Shown here one piece after another: positions 1-9,583 of a stretch of DNA of 64,000 nucleotides. Every line of letters begins with the position of its first letter. The first letter of the stretch is position 1. This stretch comes from DASPKM01 sp963817075 (lineage in GTDB: Bacteria > Bacteroidota > Bacteroidia > Chitinophagales > Chitinophagaceae): contig CAWFMT010000003.1 of NCBI GenBank assembly GCA_963817075.1, forward strand, positions 186,001 through 250,000, read 5' to 3'. A model generated the notes under the pieces. The model saw nothing but the letters and a program-made list of their open reading frames with translations. It searched no databases and had not been told where the DNA came from. The translations under genes were made by a program, and so were the position numbers.

Positions 1-40
1 CCTTAATTGTTGCACTTTCAAATTTCATGAAGCATTCCTT

Positions 41-67
41 CGGCTTTGATCCTTACGCTTTAAGCCG
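41..67. terminator. possible hairpin at left edge
   Basis: Arms CGGCTT (41-46) and AAGCCG (62-67) could pair around a 15-base loop and are followed by a T/A-rich stretch. It may end a gene lying to the left of the window. The stem is short and the loop long, so support is weak. Otherwise positions 1-126 show no gene. Confidence 0.25.
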
Positions 68-126
68 GTTTTAAAATTATGACTTTTTAGTTAGTTAGTT
101 GGCAGGATGTTGCCGGGTTGGGAGTT

Positions 127-150
127 GCAATCGTTGTCGGGAACGATTGC
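127..150. promoter_or_regulatory. palindromic operator upstream of pectin-locus susC
   Basis: Arms GCAATCGTT and AACGATTGC form a 24-base near-palindrome with two mismatching centre pairs. The right arm and following A-tract recur at 12578-12593 next to a perfect palindrome before the GH28 gene. CG-centred palindromes of this size are typical LacI-family sites, but no regulator is encoded near it in the window, so the binding protein is inferred. Confidence 0.6.
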
Positions 151-170
151 ACAAAAAAAGTCGTCAATGT

Positions 171-203
171 TTTGACTTTGACGCAATTATCGGTGTAGAC
201 TTG
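171..203 (+). promoter_or_regulatory. candidate promoter of susC (pectin locus)
   Basis: TTTG at 171-174 and TAGACTTG at 196-203 resemble the Bacteroidota -33 (TTTG) and -7 (TAnnTTTG) elements with 21 bases between them; one -7 base differs from consensus. The -7 box starts 45 bases after the palindrome at 127-150. The leader before the ATG would be about 190 bases. Confidence 0.45.
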
Positions 204-398
204 TGTGAAATGGTCCAACCATTGGAAGTTTTCGTTACCTAAAGTGAAAGATTAACGTACCTGGTTCTGTAGATCCAATCTTATCTGATTAACCCACCCT
301 AACTGTATTAAATTATTTTGATGCAGCCATGCTCGGGTATGGGATGCCTAAACACCAGGTACGCCCAGTTCGATTTTGTATCATAAAAAGCTTGCTAT

Positions 399-3300
399 AT
401 GAAGAAGAAATTCTGCTTGGTCCTTCTATCGCTCTGGATGGTTGGTTTTACCTGGGCGCAGCAGCGTCAGGTTACCGGAAATGTTTCCAGGGAAGGTGGT
501 CTACCGTTGGTTGGCGTAACTGTAGCAGTTAAAGGAACCAATATCTCCACCGCAACTGATGCTAAGGGAGATTTCAGAATTCAGGTCCCTGATCGTAGCA
601 CCGCGCTGGTTTTTTCTTCAATTGGATTTGCCACCCAGGAAGTACAACTCGGAACTAATTCCAGTTTCAATATTTCAATGAAAGAGGAGGCAAGTAACCT
701 CAATGATGTAGTAGTGATAGGTTATCAGACTGTGAGAAGGAAAGATCTACTGGCCTCAGTCTCTTCTGTAACTGCCAAAGATCTCAAGGATATTCCCATC
801 AACTCTGCAGCTGAAGCATTAAATGGAAGACTTGCAGGCGTTACTGCAACCACTGCTGAGGGTTCTCCTGATGCGCAAATAAGAATAAGAGTTCGTGGCG
901 GAATGTCAATCACAGGTGATAATTCTCCTTTATTCATAATTGACGGTGTGCAGGTTGAAAATGGATTATCTACTATTTCACCTCAGGATATCCAGAGTAT
1001 AGATGTATTAAAGGATGCTGCAGCCACGGCTATTTATGGCGCAAGAGGCGCAAATGGGGTAGTAGTAATTACAACCAAGAGTGGAAGGCCCGGCAGGATG
1101 ATTGTTAGTTATAATGGCTTTGTTGGGATTAAAAAATTGCCCAAGTCGCTCGATGTACTCAGTCCGTATGAGTATGTCATATATCAATCCGAAAGATCAA
1201 GAGGGAGCAGTACCGATAGTTCAAGCTTTGCCCGCAATTTTGGTTCAACCTGGGATACGCTATCGAACTATAAAAATATCGGAGAAATTGATTGGCAGGA
1301 CCAGGTATTCGGTAGAACTGGAATAACTCAAACCCACAATATTTCTGCTTCGGGCGGAACTCAAAAGCTGACATATAATTTTGGATACACACATAATAAT
1401 GATAAGGCCATCGTAATTAATTCAAGTTACAAACGCCATTTACTGAATTTGAAAGGTGAATACAAATTCTCTCAAAAAATAAAAGCAGGTATCAGTACGC
1501 GGTATACACAGCAGGATGTATTTGGAGCTGGTGTTTCTGACGATAAAGGTTCTGCTTACAATCGCTTGAGAAATGCAGTTAAATACAGACCATTTCTTTC
1601 AGCCAACCAGGACATTGACGATGCTGATCCACTGGCGGATCCAAATACTGGTAACGGCTTGAATCTTATAAATCCAATTCAGCTGGCAAATGCTGAATAC
1701 CGGAAGAAAACCACGAATGCCTTTAACGTTACTGCAAACATCAACATAAACATTACGAAAAACCTGACATTCAGATCAACCTTTGGCTATGATGAAAACA
1801 AACTCATAGACAGGCAATTCAGTGACACCACAACTCCTTATTCAATAATCACGGGTGGAAGAAAACCAATTGCCGGACTGGATACGACAGATAAAAAGAC
1901 AATCACGAATTCAAACGTCTTGAGTTATGCGGTCAGTGATTTCAAGGGAAAACATGATTTCGACATCCTGGTTGGAGAAGAAACATATGATCTCAGAACA
2001 GAAAGTCGTTCCAGCCTTTTCAGGGATTATCCTCTTAATACCACCTATGATCAGGCATTCAAGCAAACTAATCTCGGAGTTTTATTTACAGGATATCCAA
2101 AGTTCGGGAAGACGAGGTACACCAATCTCTCATTTTTTAGCAGGGTGAATTATTCATTCCTGGATAGATACCTTTTCTCATTTAATATTCGTGCCGATGG
2201 CGCCTCCAAGTTTGCTCCTGGTAAGCAATGGGGGTATTTCCCTGCTGCTTCATTTGCATGGAGAGCCAAGCAAGAAAAATTCCTGGAAAATGTAGACTTC
2301 ATCAGTGATTTGAAATTCAGGGCAGGTTTTGGAACTGTGGGAAATAACAGGATAAATGATTACTTATTTCTTACCACATTCAGAAATGATGGAGGATATT
2401 ATTATGGAATAAATAATGAAGCGGTCAACGCCTATTATTCAGCAGGACTGGTAAATGAAGCATTGCGTTGGGAATCCACGATCAACCGGAATTTCGGAAT
2501 TGACCTCGCATTGTTAAACAACAGGGTTGAGCTATCAGTAGATTATTACCACAACAGTTCAAAAGACCTTTTGTTGAATGTTCCAATCGCATCCACCTAT
2601 GGTTACTCAACCCAGTTGCAAAACGTAGGTGAGACAACAAACAAAGGAGTGGAAATTCAACTGAGCAGTGCAGTTATTCGTCAGAAAAACTTTTCATGGA
2701 ATTCCAATTTCAACATTTCATTCAATAAGAATAAGATCGAAAAGTTAGGTCTTGGTCAAACTTCATTTTTCCCCGCTGCATCCTGGGGTGTATCGGGCCA
2801 ACCAACAGATTATATTCAAAGGATAGGAGATCCGGTAGGATCAATGTGGGGATTGGTGACGGATGGCTTCTATAAGGTTGAAGATTTTAACTATAATGCT
2901 ACAACCAGGACATATACGCTCAAGCCTGGGGTTGTAAACAATACCTCAATCATTGGAGTTGTTCAACCTGGTTCTATCAAATTCAAGGATTTGAATGGTG
3001 ATACTCTTGTTGACATAGATCGTGATAGAAAGATCATTGGTAACCCAACTCCGAAATTTACGGGGGGTTTCAACAACCAGTTTAGTTATAAGCAATGGGA
3101 CATGAGTGTATTCGTGAACTTTTCTTATGGCAACGATATCTATAACGCCAATAAGATTGAATTCACCAACGGATATACTGCCAATGCAAATCAACTTTCA
3201 ATTATGGAAGGAAGGTGGAGAGTGGTAACGCCAACAGGTGAAACTGCACAATGGGTTAGTGGAACGAATGCACTTGGTATAGCACCAGATCAACTGGCCG

Positions 3301-3623
3301 CATTAAATGCGAATGCACGCATCTGGCAACCGTTGCGGTCTTCCGGTGCTTTTTACCCTCATTCCTGGGCAATTGAAGATGGATCTTTCCTAAGAATCAA
3401 TAATGTAACAATTGGATACACGCTTTCAGTAAAATCACTTGCCGGATTAAAAATGAGTAAGCTTCGATTTTATCTGACTGGAAATAACCTGGCTATTATT
3501 ACAAACTATTCTGGCTATGATCCTGAAGTGAGTGTAAGAAATAGTCCACTAACACCTGGACTGGATTATTCAGCTTATCCAAAAAGCCGGAGTTTCATTT
3601 TTGGTGTTAATGCTGCTTTCTAA
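399..3623 (+). CDS. SusC/RagA-family TonB-dependent transporter of the pectin locus
   Basis: This is a 1,074-residue outer-membrane transporter that would pass pectin oligosaccharides into the periplasm with TonB energy. A signal peptide ends near residue 20 (AQQ). A carboxypeptidase-regulatory-like domain covers about 24-100, a plug about 103-220 (VVVIGY near 104, GANGVVVITT near 216), and a beta-barrel runs to the terminal Phe. There is no STN domain after the signal peptide, so it is probably not coupled to a FecR/sigma pair. The susD gene follows after 20 bases, and enzymes for pectin breakdown come next, which gives the substrate by context. The ATG at 399 is chosen because it starts the signal peptide. 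Confidence 0.95.
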   Translation: MKKKFCLVLLSLWMVGFTWAQQRQVTGNVSREGGLPLVGVTVAVKGTNISTATDAKGDFRIQVPDRSTALVFSSIGFATQEVQLGTNSSFNISMKEEASNLNDVVVIGYQTVRRKDLLASVSSVTAKDLKDIPINSAAEALNGRLAGVTATTAEGSPDAQIRIRVRGGMSITGDNSPLFIIDGVQVENGLSTISPQDIQSIDVLKDAAATAIYGARGANGVVVITTKSGRPGRMIVSYNGFVGIKKLPKSLDVLSPYEYVIYQSERSRGSSTDSSSFARNFGSTWDTLSNYKNIGEIDWQDQVFGRTGITQTHNISASGGTQKLTYNFGYTHNNDKAIVINSSYKRHLLNLKGEYKFSQKIKAGISTRYTQQDVFGAGVSDDKGSAYNRLRNAVKYRPFLSANQDIDDADPLADPNTGNGLNLINPIQLANAEYRKKTTNAFNVTANININITKNLTFRSTFGYDENKLIDRQFSDTTTPYSIITGGRKPIAGLDTTDKKTITNSNVLSYAVSDFKGKHDFDILVGEETYDLRTESRSSLFRDYPLNTTYDQAFKQTNLGVLFTGYPKFGKTRYTNLSFFSRVNYSFLDRYLFSFNIRADGASKFAPGKQWGYFPAASFAWRAKQEKFLENVDFISDLKFRAGFGTVGNNRINDYLFLTTFRNDGGYYYGINNEAVNAYYSAGLVNEALRWESTINRNFGIDLALLNNRVELSVDYYHNSSKDLLLNVPIASTYGYSTQLQNVGETTNKGVEIQLSSAVIRQKNFSWNSNFNISFNKNKIEKLGLGQTSFFPAASWGVSGQPTDYIQRIGDPVGSMWGLVTDGFYKVEDFNYNATTRTYTLKPGVVNNTSIIGVVQPGSIKFKDLNGDTLVDIDRDRKIIGNPTPKFTGGFNNQFSYKQWDMSVFVNFSYGNDIYNANKIEFTNGYTANANQLSIMEGRWRVVTPTGETAQWVSGTNALGIAPDQLAALNANARIWQPLRSSGAFYPHSWAIEDGSFLRINNVTIGYTLSVKSLAGLKMSKLRFYLTGNNLAIITNYSGYDPEVSVRNSPLTPGLDYSAYPKSRSFIFGVNAAF

Positions 3624-3643
3624 AAAATTTATAAAATTGCTAT

Positions 3644-5779
3644 ATGAAATATTCTAATAAACTAACGATTACTACAATAGTATGTATGATGTTGGTATTA
3701 GGTGGATGTAAGAAGTTTTTGAACCAGAAACCTATCACCGAGGTTAGCACAGATGTTGTTTTCAATGATGTAGCCGGTGCATATAAAGCCCTGGCAGGTG
3801 CATACAGCAGACTTGTAGGTGATCAGGGATATGGGATAAGATTAAGTCTCTATTATCCGCTGGACAATGATGAAATGCAGGGACCTACTGGTGCTGGAGA
3901 TAACGATCGGAGAGATATGGCACGCTCCACATTAACTCCTGGTAATGCACAATTAGAGCGCCCTTTCAACCAACTGTTTCAGGGAATCGAATTTGCAAAT
4001 ATTTGCATTGAGAACATCCCAAAGATGGGTATGTACACCTCCGGCACTGATCAACAGAAAAAACAGTTGCAGCGCATGCATGGAGAAGCGCTTACACTCA
4101 GAGCACAGTTTTATCTTGAAGCAATCAGGAACTGGGGTGATCTTCCAGCGCATTTTGAACCAGCAGCCGCAAAAGCATCTTCAGATCCTTTTCCAAGAAG
4201 AACTGATAGGGATAGTTTATATAATGTTTTAATCGCAGATCTTAAGACCGCTGCGGATCTTGTTCCATGGAGAACTGAGATAGCATCAATTGGAGATCCA
4301 ATGGATGAGAGGATCACAAAAGGAACAGTAAAAGGACTTAGAGCAAGGATTGCTTTGTTCAGAGGCGGATATTCTTTGAGAATGAGTGGTGGAATGCAAA
4401 GAAGTGCAGACTATCTCACTTATTATCAGATTGCAAAAGACGAGACAAATGAAATAATGACCTCGAATCAGCACTCCTTGAACCCAAGTTTCAGGGCTTT
4501 GTGGAAAGATCAGGTGGGAGCGCATACGGTGAGTGATCCACAGGGAGAATTAATGTTCCAGGCAAGTGGAATTGGATTAACAGGTGCAGAAGATACCAAG
4601 CTTGGATACTACAATGGACCAAGAGTGAATAATTTGGGAAATAGTAGTGTCAATCCACTTCCAACATATTTTTATCAGTTCGATTCTACTGATTTGAGAA
4701 GAGACGTAACTATTGCACCTTATTTTGTCGCTCTTGATGGAGTGACTAAAATTCCGCAAGTTCTTACTGCAATCAATGATGGAAAATATCGGAGAGATTG
4801 GATCACCAATCCTTCTTTCGCTCCAACAAATCAGGTTCAGTATTTTGGATTGAAATGGCAGATCCTCAGATATTCTGATGTGTTGCTGATGTACGCTGAA
4901 GCTGAAAATGAATTGAATGGTCCGACAGCTAGCGCGTATAGCGCAGTTAACATGGTGAGAAGAAGAGGATATGGTAAACCAATTGCAACAGCCGATCCAT
5001 CCGTTGATCTTGCACCAGGATTAAGTAAGGCAAATTTTTTCAACGCAATTGTAAAAGAACGTGCTCTGGAATTGGCAGGGGAAGGAACTCGGAAGTATGA
5101 TCTCATAAGGTGGAATTTACTGGCATCAAAAATTGCGCAAACAAAAGCAGAATTGTTGGCTATGTCAACCAGTTCAGGGATCTACGCTGCCTTACCAACC
5201 TCTATGTATTTTTACACAGGGACTACGGCAGATGACAAAGCCATCTGGGCAAATTCACTATATACCTATGCTCCATACACAAATCCTAATATTACCTATG
5301 TTGTTCAAACGGGGAACTATACAATATCACCAGATGAATATGGAGCAAGTGTTCGTGGACAGACAAATGTTGTCACTTTACCAAGTGCCACCTCCAATGC
5401 TGGTAAGATATATTGGGTTAGATTTCTTCCAAATAATCCTGCAGCCACAACAACTGCATCATGGACGTATAGCATGAGAGTTAACTCAGTGAGTGGTCAA
5501 ACATTTGATGCTGGAACTGCTACAAATTATACTTATTCCGGAACTGTAGCTGCCGCAACACCAGCAGCAGTGAATGGACCCACAAGAATAGTTGGATTCT
5601 ACAGCAACGGAACAAAATGGATTACAGCAACTGCAGTCACATGGGTTGGAGCGGCAGTGAATACAACCGCCCTCGCCAGATTTGCAACTGGATTTGTTAC
5701 TGGCAAATCCGAATTGTTTCCATTACCGCAAGCTGCAAGAGATGCGAACTTTAACCTGGCTCAAAATCCAGGATATTGA
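3644..5779 (+). CDS. SusD-family surface glycan-binding lipoprotein with an inserted fibre-like domain
   Basis: This is the SusD partner of the preceding SusC, a surface lipoprotein (lipobox LGGC, Cys22). The helical SusD fold is recognisable through ALELAGEGTRKYDLIRWN (from 5068) and the usual C-terminal PLPQAARDANFNLAQNPGY. The protein is 711 residues, longer than the usual 450-600, because about 110-150 residues sit between those two motifs. The insert (about 557-662) has the pattern NYTIS, VVTLPSA, GKIYWVRF, GQTFDAG, YSNGTKWIT. That resembles beta-rich repeats of phage tail fibres rather than SusD. It may be an extra binding module; this is inference from pattern only. Confidence 0.9.
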   Translation: MKYSNKLTITTIVCMMLVLGGCKKFLNQKPITEVSTDVVFNDVAGAYKALAGAYSRLVGDQGYGIRLSLYYPLDNDEMQGPTGAGDNDRRDMARSTLTPGNAQLERPFNQLFQGIEFANICIENIPKMGMYTSGTDQQKKQLQRMHGEALTLRAQFYLEAIRNWGDLPAHFEPAAAKASSDPFPRRTDRDSLYNVLIADLKTAADLVPWRTEIASIGDPMDERITKGTVKGLRARIALFRGGYSLRMSGGMQRSADYLTYYQIAKDETNEIMTSNQHSLNPSFRALWKDQVGAHTVSDPQGELMFQASGIGLTGAEDTKLGYYNGPRVNNLGNSSVNPLPTYFYQFDSTDLRRDVTIAPYFVALDGVTKIPQVLTAINDGKYRRDWITNPSFAPTNQVQYFGLKWQILRYSDVLLMYAEAENELNGPTASAYSAVNMVRRRGYGKPIATADPSVDLAPGLSKANFFNAIVKERALELAGEGTRKYDLIRWNLLASKIAQTKAELLAMSTSSGIYAALPTSMYFYTGTTADDKAIWANSLYTYAPYTNPNITYVVQTGNYTISPDEYGASVRGQTNVVTLPSATSNAGKIYWVRFLPNNPAATTTASWTYSMRVNSVSGQTFDAGTATNYTYSGTVAAATPAAVNGPTRIVGFYSNGTKWITATAVTWVGAAVNTTALARFATGFVTGKSELFPLPQAARDANFNLAQNPGY

Positions 5780-5801
5780 TAAATTGATAAAAATCTCACT
5801 G

Positions 5802-5832
5802 AATAAGGCTGCGTATTGCAGCCTTATTTGCT
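5802..5832 (+). terminator. intrinsic terminator after susD
   Basis: The arms AATAAGGCTGC and GCAGCCTTATT are perfect 11-base complements around a 5-base loop, followed by a short T-rich run. It lies only 20 bases before the pectate lyase start, so it could act as a partial terminator that lowers enzyme expression relative to susCD. Confidence 0.75.
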
Positions 5833-5847
5833 AATAACAAAATCTGA

Positions 5848-7281
5848 ATGAAACGGGTTCCCATTGCACTTTTCATCTTTTGCATTTTAACCAGTTGTGA
5901 TTTTAAGAAAGTTGCCGCGCAAAAAGGAAATGAGTCAAATCCTCTTCCAATAGCATTTCCTGGAGCAGAGGGTTATGGAAAATATACAACAGGAGGAAGA
6001 GGTGGGAAAGTTTATATCGTTTCAAATCTAAATGACAAGGGAGCCGGCAGTTTTCGCGAGGCAGCTGAAGCAAAAGGGAAAAGGATCATCGTATTTTCTA
6101 TTTCCGGAACCATACATCTTGAATCAAAGCTGGCAATTAAATCTGATGCAACAATTGCAGGACAATCTGCACCTGGTGATGGCATTTGTCTGGCGGATCA
6201 TCCAGTAAGTTTGGGAGGCGACAATATCATAGTTAGGTATATAAGATTTCGCATGGGTGATAAATACCAAAAAGCGGGCGGAATGGTGGACGGCAATGGT
6301 GCGGATGATGCCTTTAGCGGAAATAAAAGAAAAAATATAATAATTGACCACTGTAGCCTGAGTTGGAGTACGGATGAAGTTCTTAGTGTCTATGGAGGCG
6401 ATAGCACCACACTTCAATGGAATATTATTTCGGAGCCTCTGAATTACTCCTATCATTTTGAAACTGGAGATAAAGATTACGAGCATCATGGTTATGGGGG
6501 CATCTGGGGTGGAAGCCATCTATCGGCTCATCATAATTTGTTTGCGCATTGCCTGAGTCGCAATCCAAGATTTAATGGTACAAGACTGGGGGCGACTCTG
6601 GAATTTGCGGATTTCAGGAATAATTTAATTTATAACTGGGGCCACAATAATATCTACGGTGGCGAGGCAGGTAAGTATAATATCATAAATAATTATTTTA
6701 AATATGGTCCCGGTACCAGCCAAAGTGTTCGGTATAGAATCATAAACCCATCTAAGACGGAGACCCTTGGATTTGGCAAGTGGTATGTAAATGGAAATTA
6801 TGTAGATGAAGCAAAAGATGTTTCAATGAATAATTTGCTTGGTATACATATGCCAAAGGAAGGAACTGAAATCGATAAGAAAGAGGCTGTGATAGAAAAT
6901 CCTCATCCGGCTGAACCAATTCCATTGCAATCTGCGACCGAAGCATACGACGCTATTCTAAGAAATTGCGGAGCCAGTTATCGAAGAGATACTATGGACA
7001 AGAGAATAATGGCTGATGTAAAAAACAGGACCGGAAAATTCATTGATGTCCAGGGCGGCTATCCACATGGAACGGCATATGAATTAACTATTAACGCATG
7101 GCCATCATTAAAATCAGAGGTTGCGCCCTCAGATTCAGATAAGGACGGCATGCCGGATGAATGGGAAAAGAAAAATGGATTAAATGTTTCTGATCCTTCT
7201 GACGCAGCTCTTTATAAACTAAGCAAAGACTATACAAATATTGAAGTGTACCTCAATGGACTTTTGAATGGATCCAAATAA
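5848..7281 (+). CDS. pectate lyase, PL1 type, lipoprotein
   Basis: A 477-residue right-handed beta-helix lyase that would cleave homogalacturonan by beta-elimination. A lipobox (LTSC, Cys17) places it on a membrane, probably the cell surface. The PL1 pattern is visible: IIIDHCSLSWSTDE from about residue 162, and the SRNPRFNG segment near 235-242 carrying the arginine expected as catalytic base. A C-terminal calcium-binding-like stretch, DSDKDGMPDEWEKKNGLN, starts near 428, as often found in Bacteroidota PL1 enzymes. It follows susCD on the same strand behind a terminator hairpin. Family assignment is firm; the preference for pectate over pectin cannot be read from the sequence. Confidence 0.9.
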   Translation: MKRVPIALFIFCILTSCDFKKVAAQKGNESNPLPIAFPGAEGYGKYTTGGRGGKVYIVSNLNDKGAGSFREAAEAKGKRIIVFSISGTIHLESKLAIKSDATIAGQSAPGDGICLADHPVSLGGDNIIVRYIRFRMGDKYQKAGGMVDGNGADDAFSGNKRKNIIIDHCSLSWSTDEVLSVYGGDSTTLQWNIISEPLNYSYHFETGDKDYEHHGYGGIWGGSHLSAHHNLFAHCLSRNPRFNGTRLGATLEFADFRNNLIYNWGHNNIYGGEAGKYNIINNYFKYGPGTSQSVRYRIINPSKTETLGFGKWYVNGNYVDEAKDVSMNNLLGIHMPKEGTEIDKKEAVIENPHPAEPIPLQSATEAYDAILRNCGASYRRDTMDKRIMADVKNRTGKFIDVQGGYPHGTAYELTINAWPSLKSEVAPSDSDKDGMPDEWEKKNGLNVSDPSDAALYKLSKDYTNIEVYLNGLLNGSK

Positions 7282-7295
7282 ATAGACTGGTTGTA

Positions 7296-7330
7296 GGAAG
7301 TCGGAAGTCAGAAGTCAGAGGTCGGAAAGA
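7296..7330 (+). repeat. heptad array, GGAAGTC words
   Basis: Five units of seven bases in exact phase: GGAAGTC, GGAAGTC, AGAAGTC, AGAGGTC, GGAAAGA. The array begins 15 bases after the pectate lyase stop. The same word family occurs at 26351-26385, 27815-27856 and, inverted, at 28376-28403. Confidence 0.85.
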
Positions 7331-7420
7331 AATATCTGTGCATAGATTTGCAGTCTTATTCTGTTTTCTAAGTGTTTTATGTTTTTATATGATTTCTGCA
7401 GAATAAAGTAAGGGCATACA

Positions 7421-9541
7421 ATGAAATTTTTTCCGCTTTTCTTGTTTGCATTTCAAACTGTCTATGCTCAACAAGGTATTGACAGAAAAGCATTAGTGGA
7501 AAGACATACAATCACCAACAACAAATTCGATTCTTTATCATCTCTTTCTCTTGGAAACGGAAGTTTCGCGTTTACTGTTGACGTAACCGGTCTCCAATCA
7601 TTTCCGGACGCTTACGCAAAAGGAGTTCCCCTTGGAACCCAAAGTGAATGGAGTTGGCATAGCTTCATTGATACCGCAGGATATTCATTCAATGAAACAT
7701 TAAAAGAATATTCCCAAAATGGCAGAATGGTATCTTACTCTGTTCAGCTAAGGGAACCGGAGAGAAAGAAAAATGCCACCGATTGGTTCAGGCAAAATCC
7801 CCATCGCTTCCATTTAGGTAATATTGGTTTTGACCTTCAAAAAAAAGATGGAAGTCCGGCTACCATTCATGATATTCAAAACATACGTCAGACACTAAAT
7901 ATGTGGACTGGCGAAATTCATTCTCAGTTTACCTTGGAGGATGTTGGTGTTGACGTAATCACAGTTGGTCATCAGCAAGAAGATGCAATAGCTGTCAGAG
8001 TTAATTCCACACTATTGCGAGAAGGTCGGCTTAAGATCAGGATAAGATTTCCATATCCAACCGGGGAATGGACAGATGCAGGTAATTTTTTCTTGAATGC
8101 AAACAGACATACTTCTTCTATTATTTCAAAAACTTCTGCAAGCGCGATATTGCAGCATGCGCTGGATAAAACCTCGTATTATACTTCATTAGTATGGAAA
8201 GGTGGTGCAAGCCTGATTGAAAAATCCCCACATTATTTCATAATTACCCCTGCCGCAAAAAATAGTTTTGAATACAGCTTCAGCTTTACCGAAAATAGGA
8301 ACCCATCGCAAGCTCCATCGTTTTCAGTGATCAAAGGAAATAGTAATCAAGAATGGATAAGATTCTGGCAAAGTGGAGCCGCTGTTGACTTCACAGGAAG
8401 TACTGATACAAGAAGTTTTGAATTAGAAAGGAGAATTATCCTATCTCAATACCTTACTAAAATTCAATGTGCCGGTTATTATCCTCCTCAGGAAACAGGA
8501 TTAACATACAACAGCTGGTATGGCAGACCTCATATAGAAATGCACTGGTGGCATACAGTACATTTTTCTCTCTGGGGAAGAAATGAACTGATGGAGAGAA
8601 GCCTATCCTGGTATAAGGGAGCTTATGATAAAGCGAAACAACTTGCGAAGCGTCAGGGGTATGAGGGAGTTCGATGGCAAAAAATGACGGATAATAATGG
8701 GAATGAAACTCCTTCTTCAGTTGGTGCTTTCCTGATCTGGCAACAACCACATATTATTTATTTTGCGGAACTCGCATATAGACAGCATAAAGATTCAAAG
8801 ACATTAAATTCTTATAGTGATTTGATATTTGCTACAGCAGATTTCATGGCATCGTTTGCTTTTTATGATACTGCAAAAGGGAAATACATTCTTGGACCCG
8901 CACTAATCCCTGCCCAGGAAAGATTTAAACCTGAGGGAACCTTTAATCCTGCATTTGAATTGGTCTATTGGACTTACGCATTAAATATTGCACAGAAATG
9001 GCGGGAGCGACTTCAGTTACCCAGAAATACAAAGTGGGATGATGTGTTGAACAAACTTTCATCATTGGCTACCAGGGATGGAAAATATCTATTTACAGAA
9101 AGCCGAACGGATTCTTATACTAACCCTGAATTCAGAACAGACCATCCTTCAGTATTGGGTGCATTAGGTATCATGCCACAAACAAAAATGGTTGATACGA
9201 TCACAATGAATAGAACCTTTTCCTGGATATGGAATAATTGGTCGTGGAATGAAACCTGGGGCTGGGATTTTCCAATGACAGCGATGAGTGCAACAAGATT
9301 GGGGATGCCTGAAAAAGCGATCGAAGCACTACTAATGCCTATAGAGACCAATACCTATCTGAACAATGGTCATAATTACCAGGATAAGAGGTTGACTATT
9401 TATTTACCAGGAAATGGTGGATTACTCGCTGCAGTAGCAATGATGTGCGCAGGTTTTGATGGATGTAAGACAGATAATCCCGGCATACCTAAGAATGGAA
9501 AATGGAAAGTGAGATGGGAGAAGCTGAGACGAATGCCGTGA
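7421..9541 (+). CDS. six-hairpin glycosidase-like secreted protein
   Basis: A 706-residue protein with a signal peptide ending at about residue 16 (VYA-QQ). The C-terminal half looks like an alpha-toroid glycosidase: PHIEMHWWHTVHFSLWGR near 370-387, SSVGAFLIWQQPH near 430, NPAFELVYW near 509, TWGWDFPMTAMSATRLG near 611, and GHNYQ with YLPGNGGLLAAVAMM near 650-680. It resembles proteins loosely labelled GH65/GH95-like that occur in plant-polysaccharide loci. I cannot assign a CAZy family or a substrate. Its place between pectate lyase and the rhamnogalacturonan acetylesterase suggests action on a pectin side chain or rhamnogalacturonan fragment. Confidence 0.75.
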   Translation: MKFFPLFLFAFQTVYAQQGIDRKALVERHTITNNKFDSLSSLSLGNGSFAFTVDVTGLQSFPDAYAKGVPLGTQSEWSWHSFIDTAGYSFNETLKEYSQNGRMVSYSVQLREPERKKNATDWFRQNPHRFHLGNIGFDLQKKDGSPATIHDIQNIRQTLNMWTGEIHSQFTLEDVGVDVITVGHQQEDAIAVRVNSTLLREGRLKIRIRFPYPTGEWTDAGNFFLNANRHTSSIISKTSASAILQHALDKTSYYTSLVWKGGASLIEKSPHYFIITPAAKNSFEYSFSFTENRNPSQAPSFSVIKGNSNQEWIRFWQSGAAVDFTGSTDTRSFELERRIILSQYLTKIQCAGYYPPQETGLTYNSWYGRPHIEMHWWHTVHFSLWGRNELMERSLSWYKGAYDKAKQLAKRQGYEGVRWQKMTDNNGNETPSSVGAFLIWQQPHIIYFAELAYRQHKDSKTLNSYSDLIFATADFMASFAFYDTAKGKYILGPALIPAQERFKPEGTFNPAFELVYWTYALNIAQKWRERLQLPRNTKWDDVLNKLSSLATRDGKYLFTESRTDSYTNPEFRTDHPSVLGALGIMPQTKMVDTITMNRTFSWIWNNWSWNETWGWDFPMTAMSATRLGMPEKAIEALLMPIETNTYLNNGHNYQDKRLTIYLPGNGGLLAAVAMMCAGFDGCKTDNPGIPKNGKWKVRWEKLRRMP

Positions 9542-9583
9542 TTTGGGAAGAGCGAAAGAAGTTAATAGAAATTAGATACGTAT

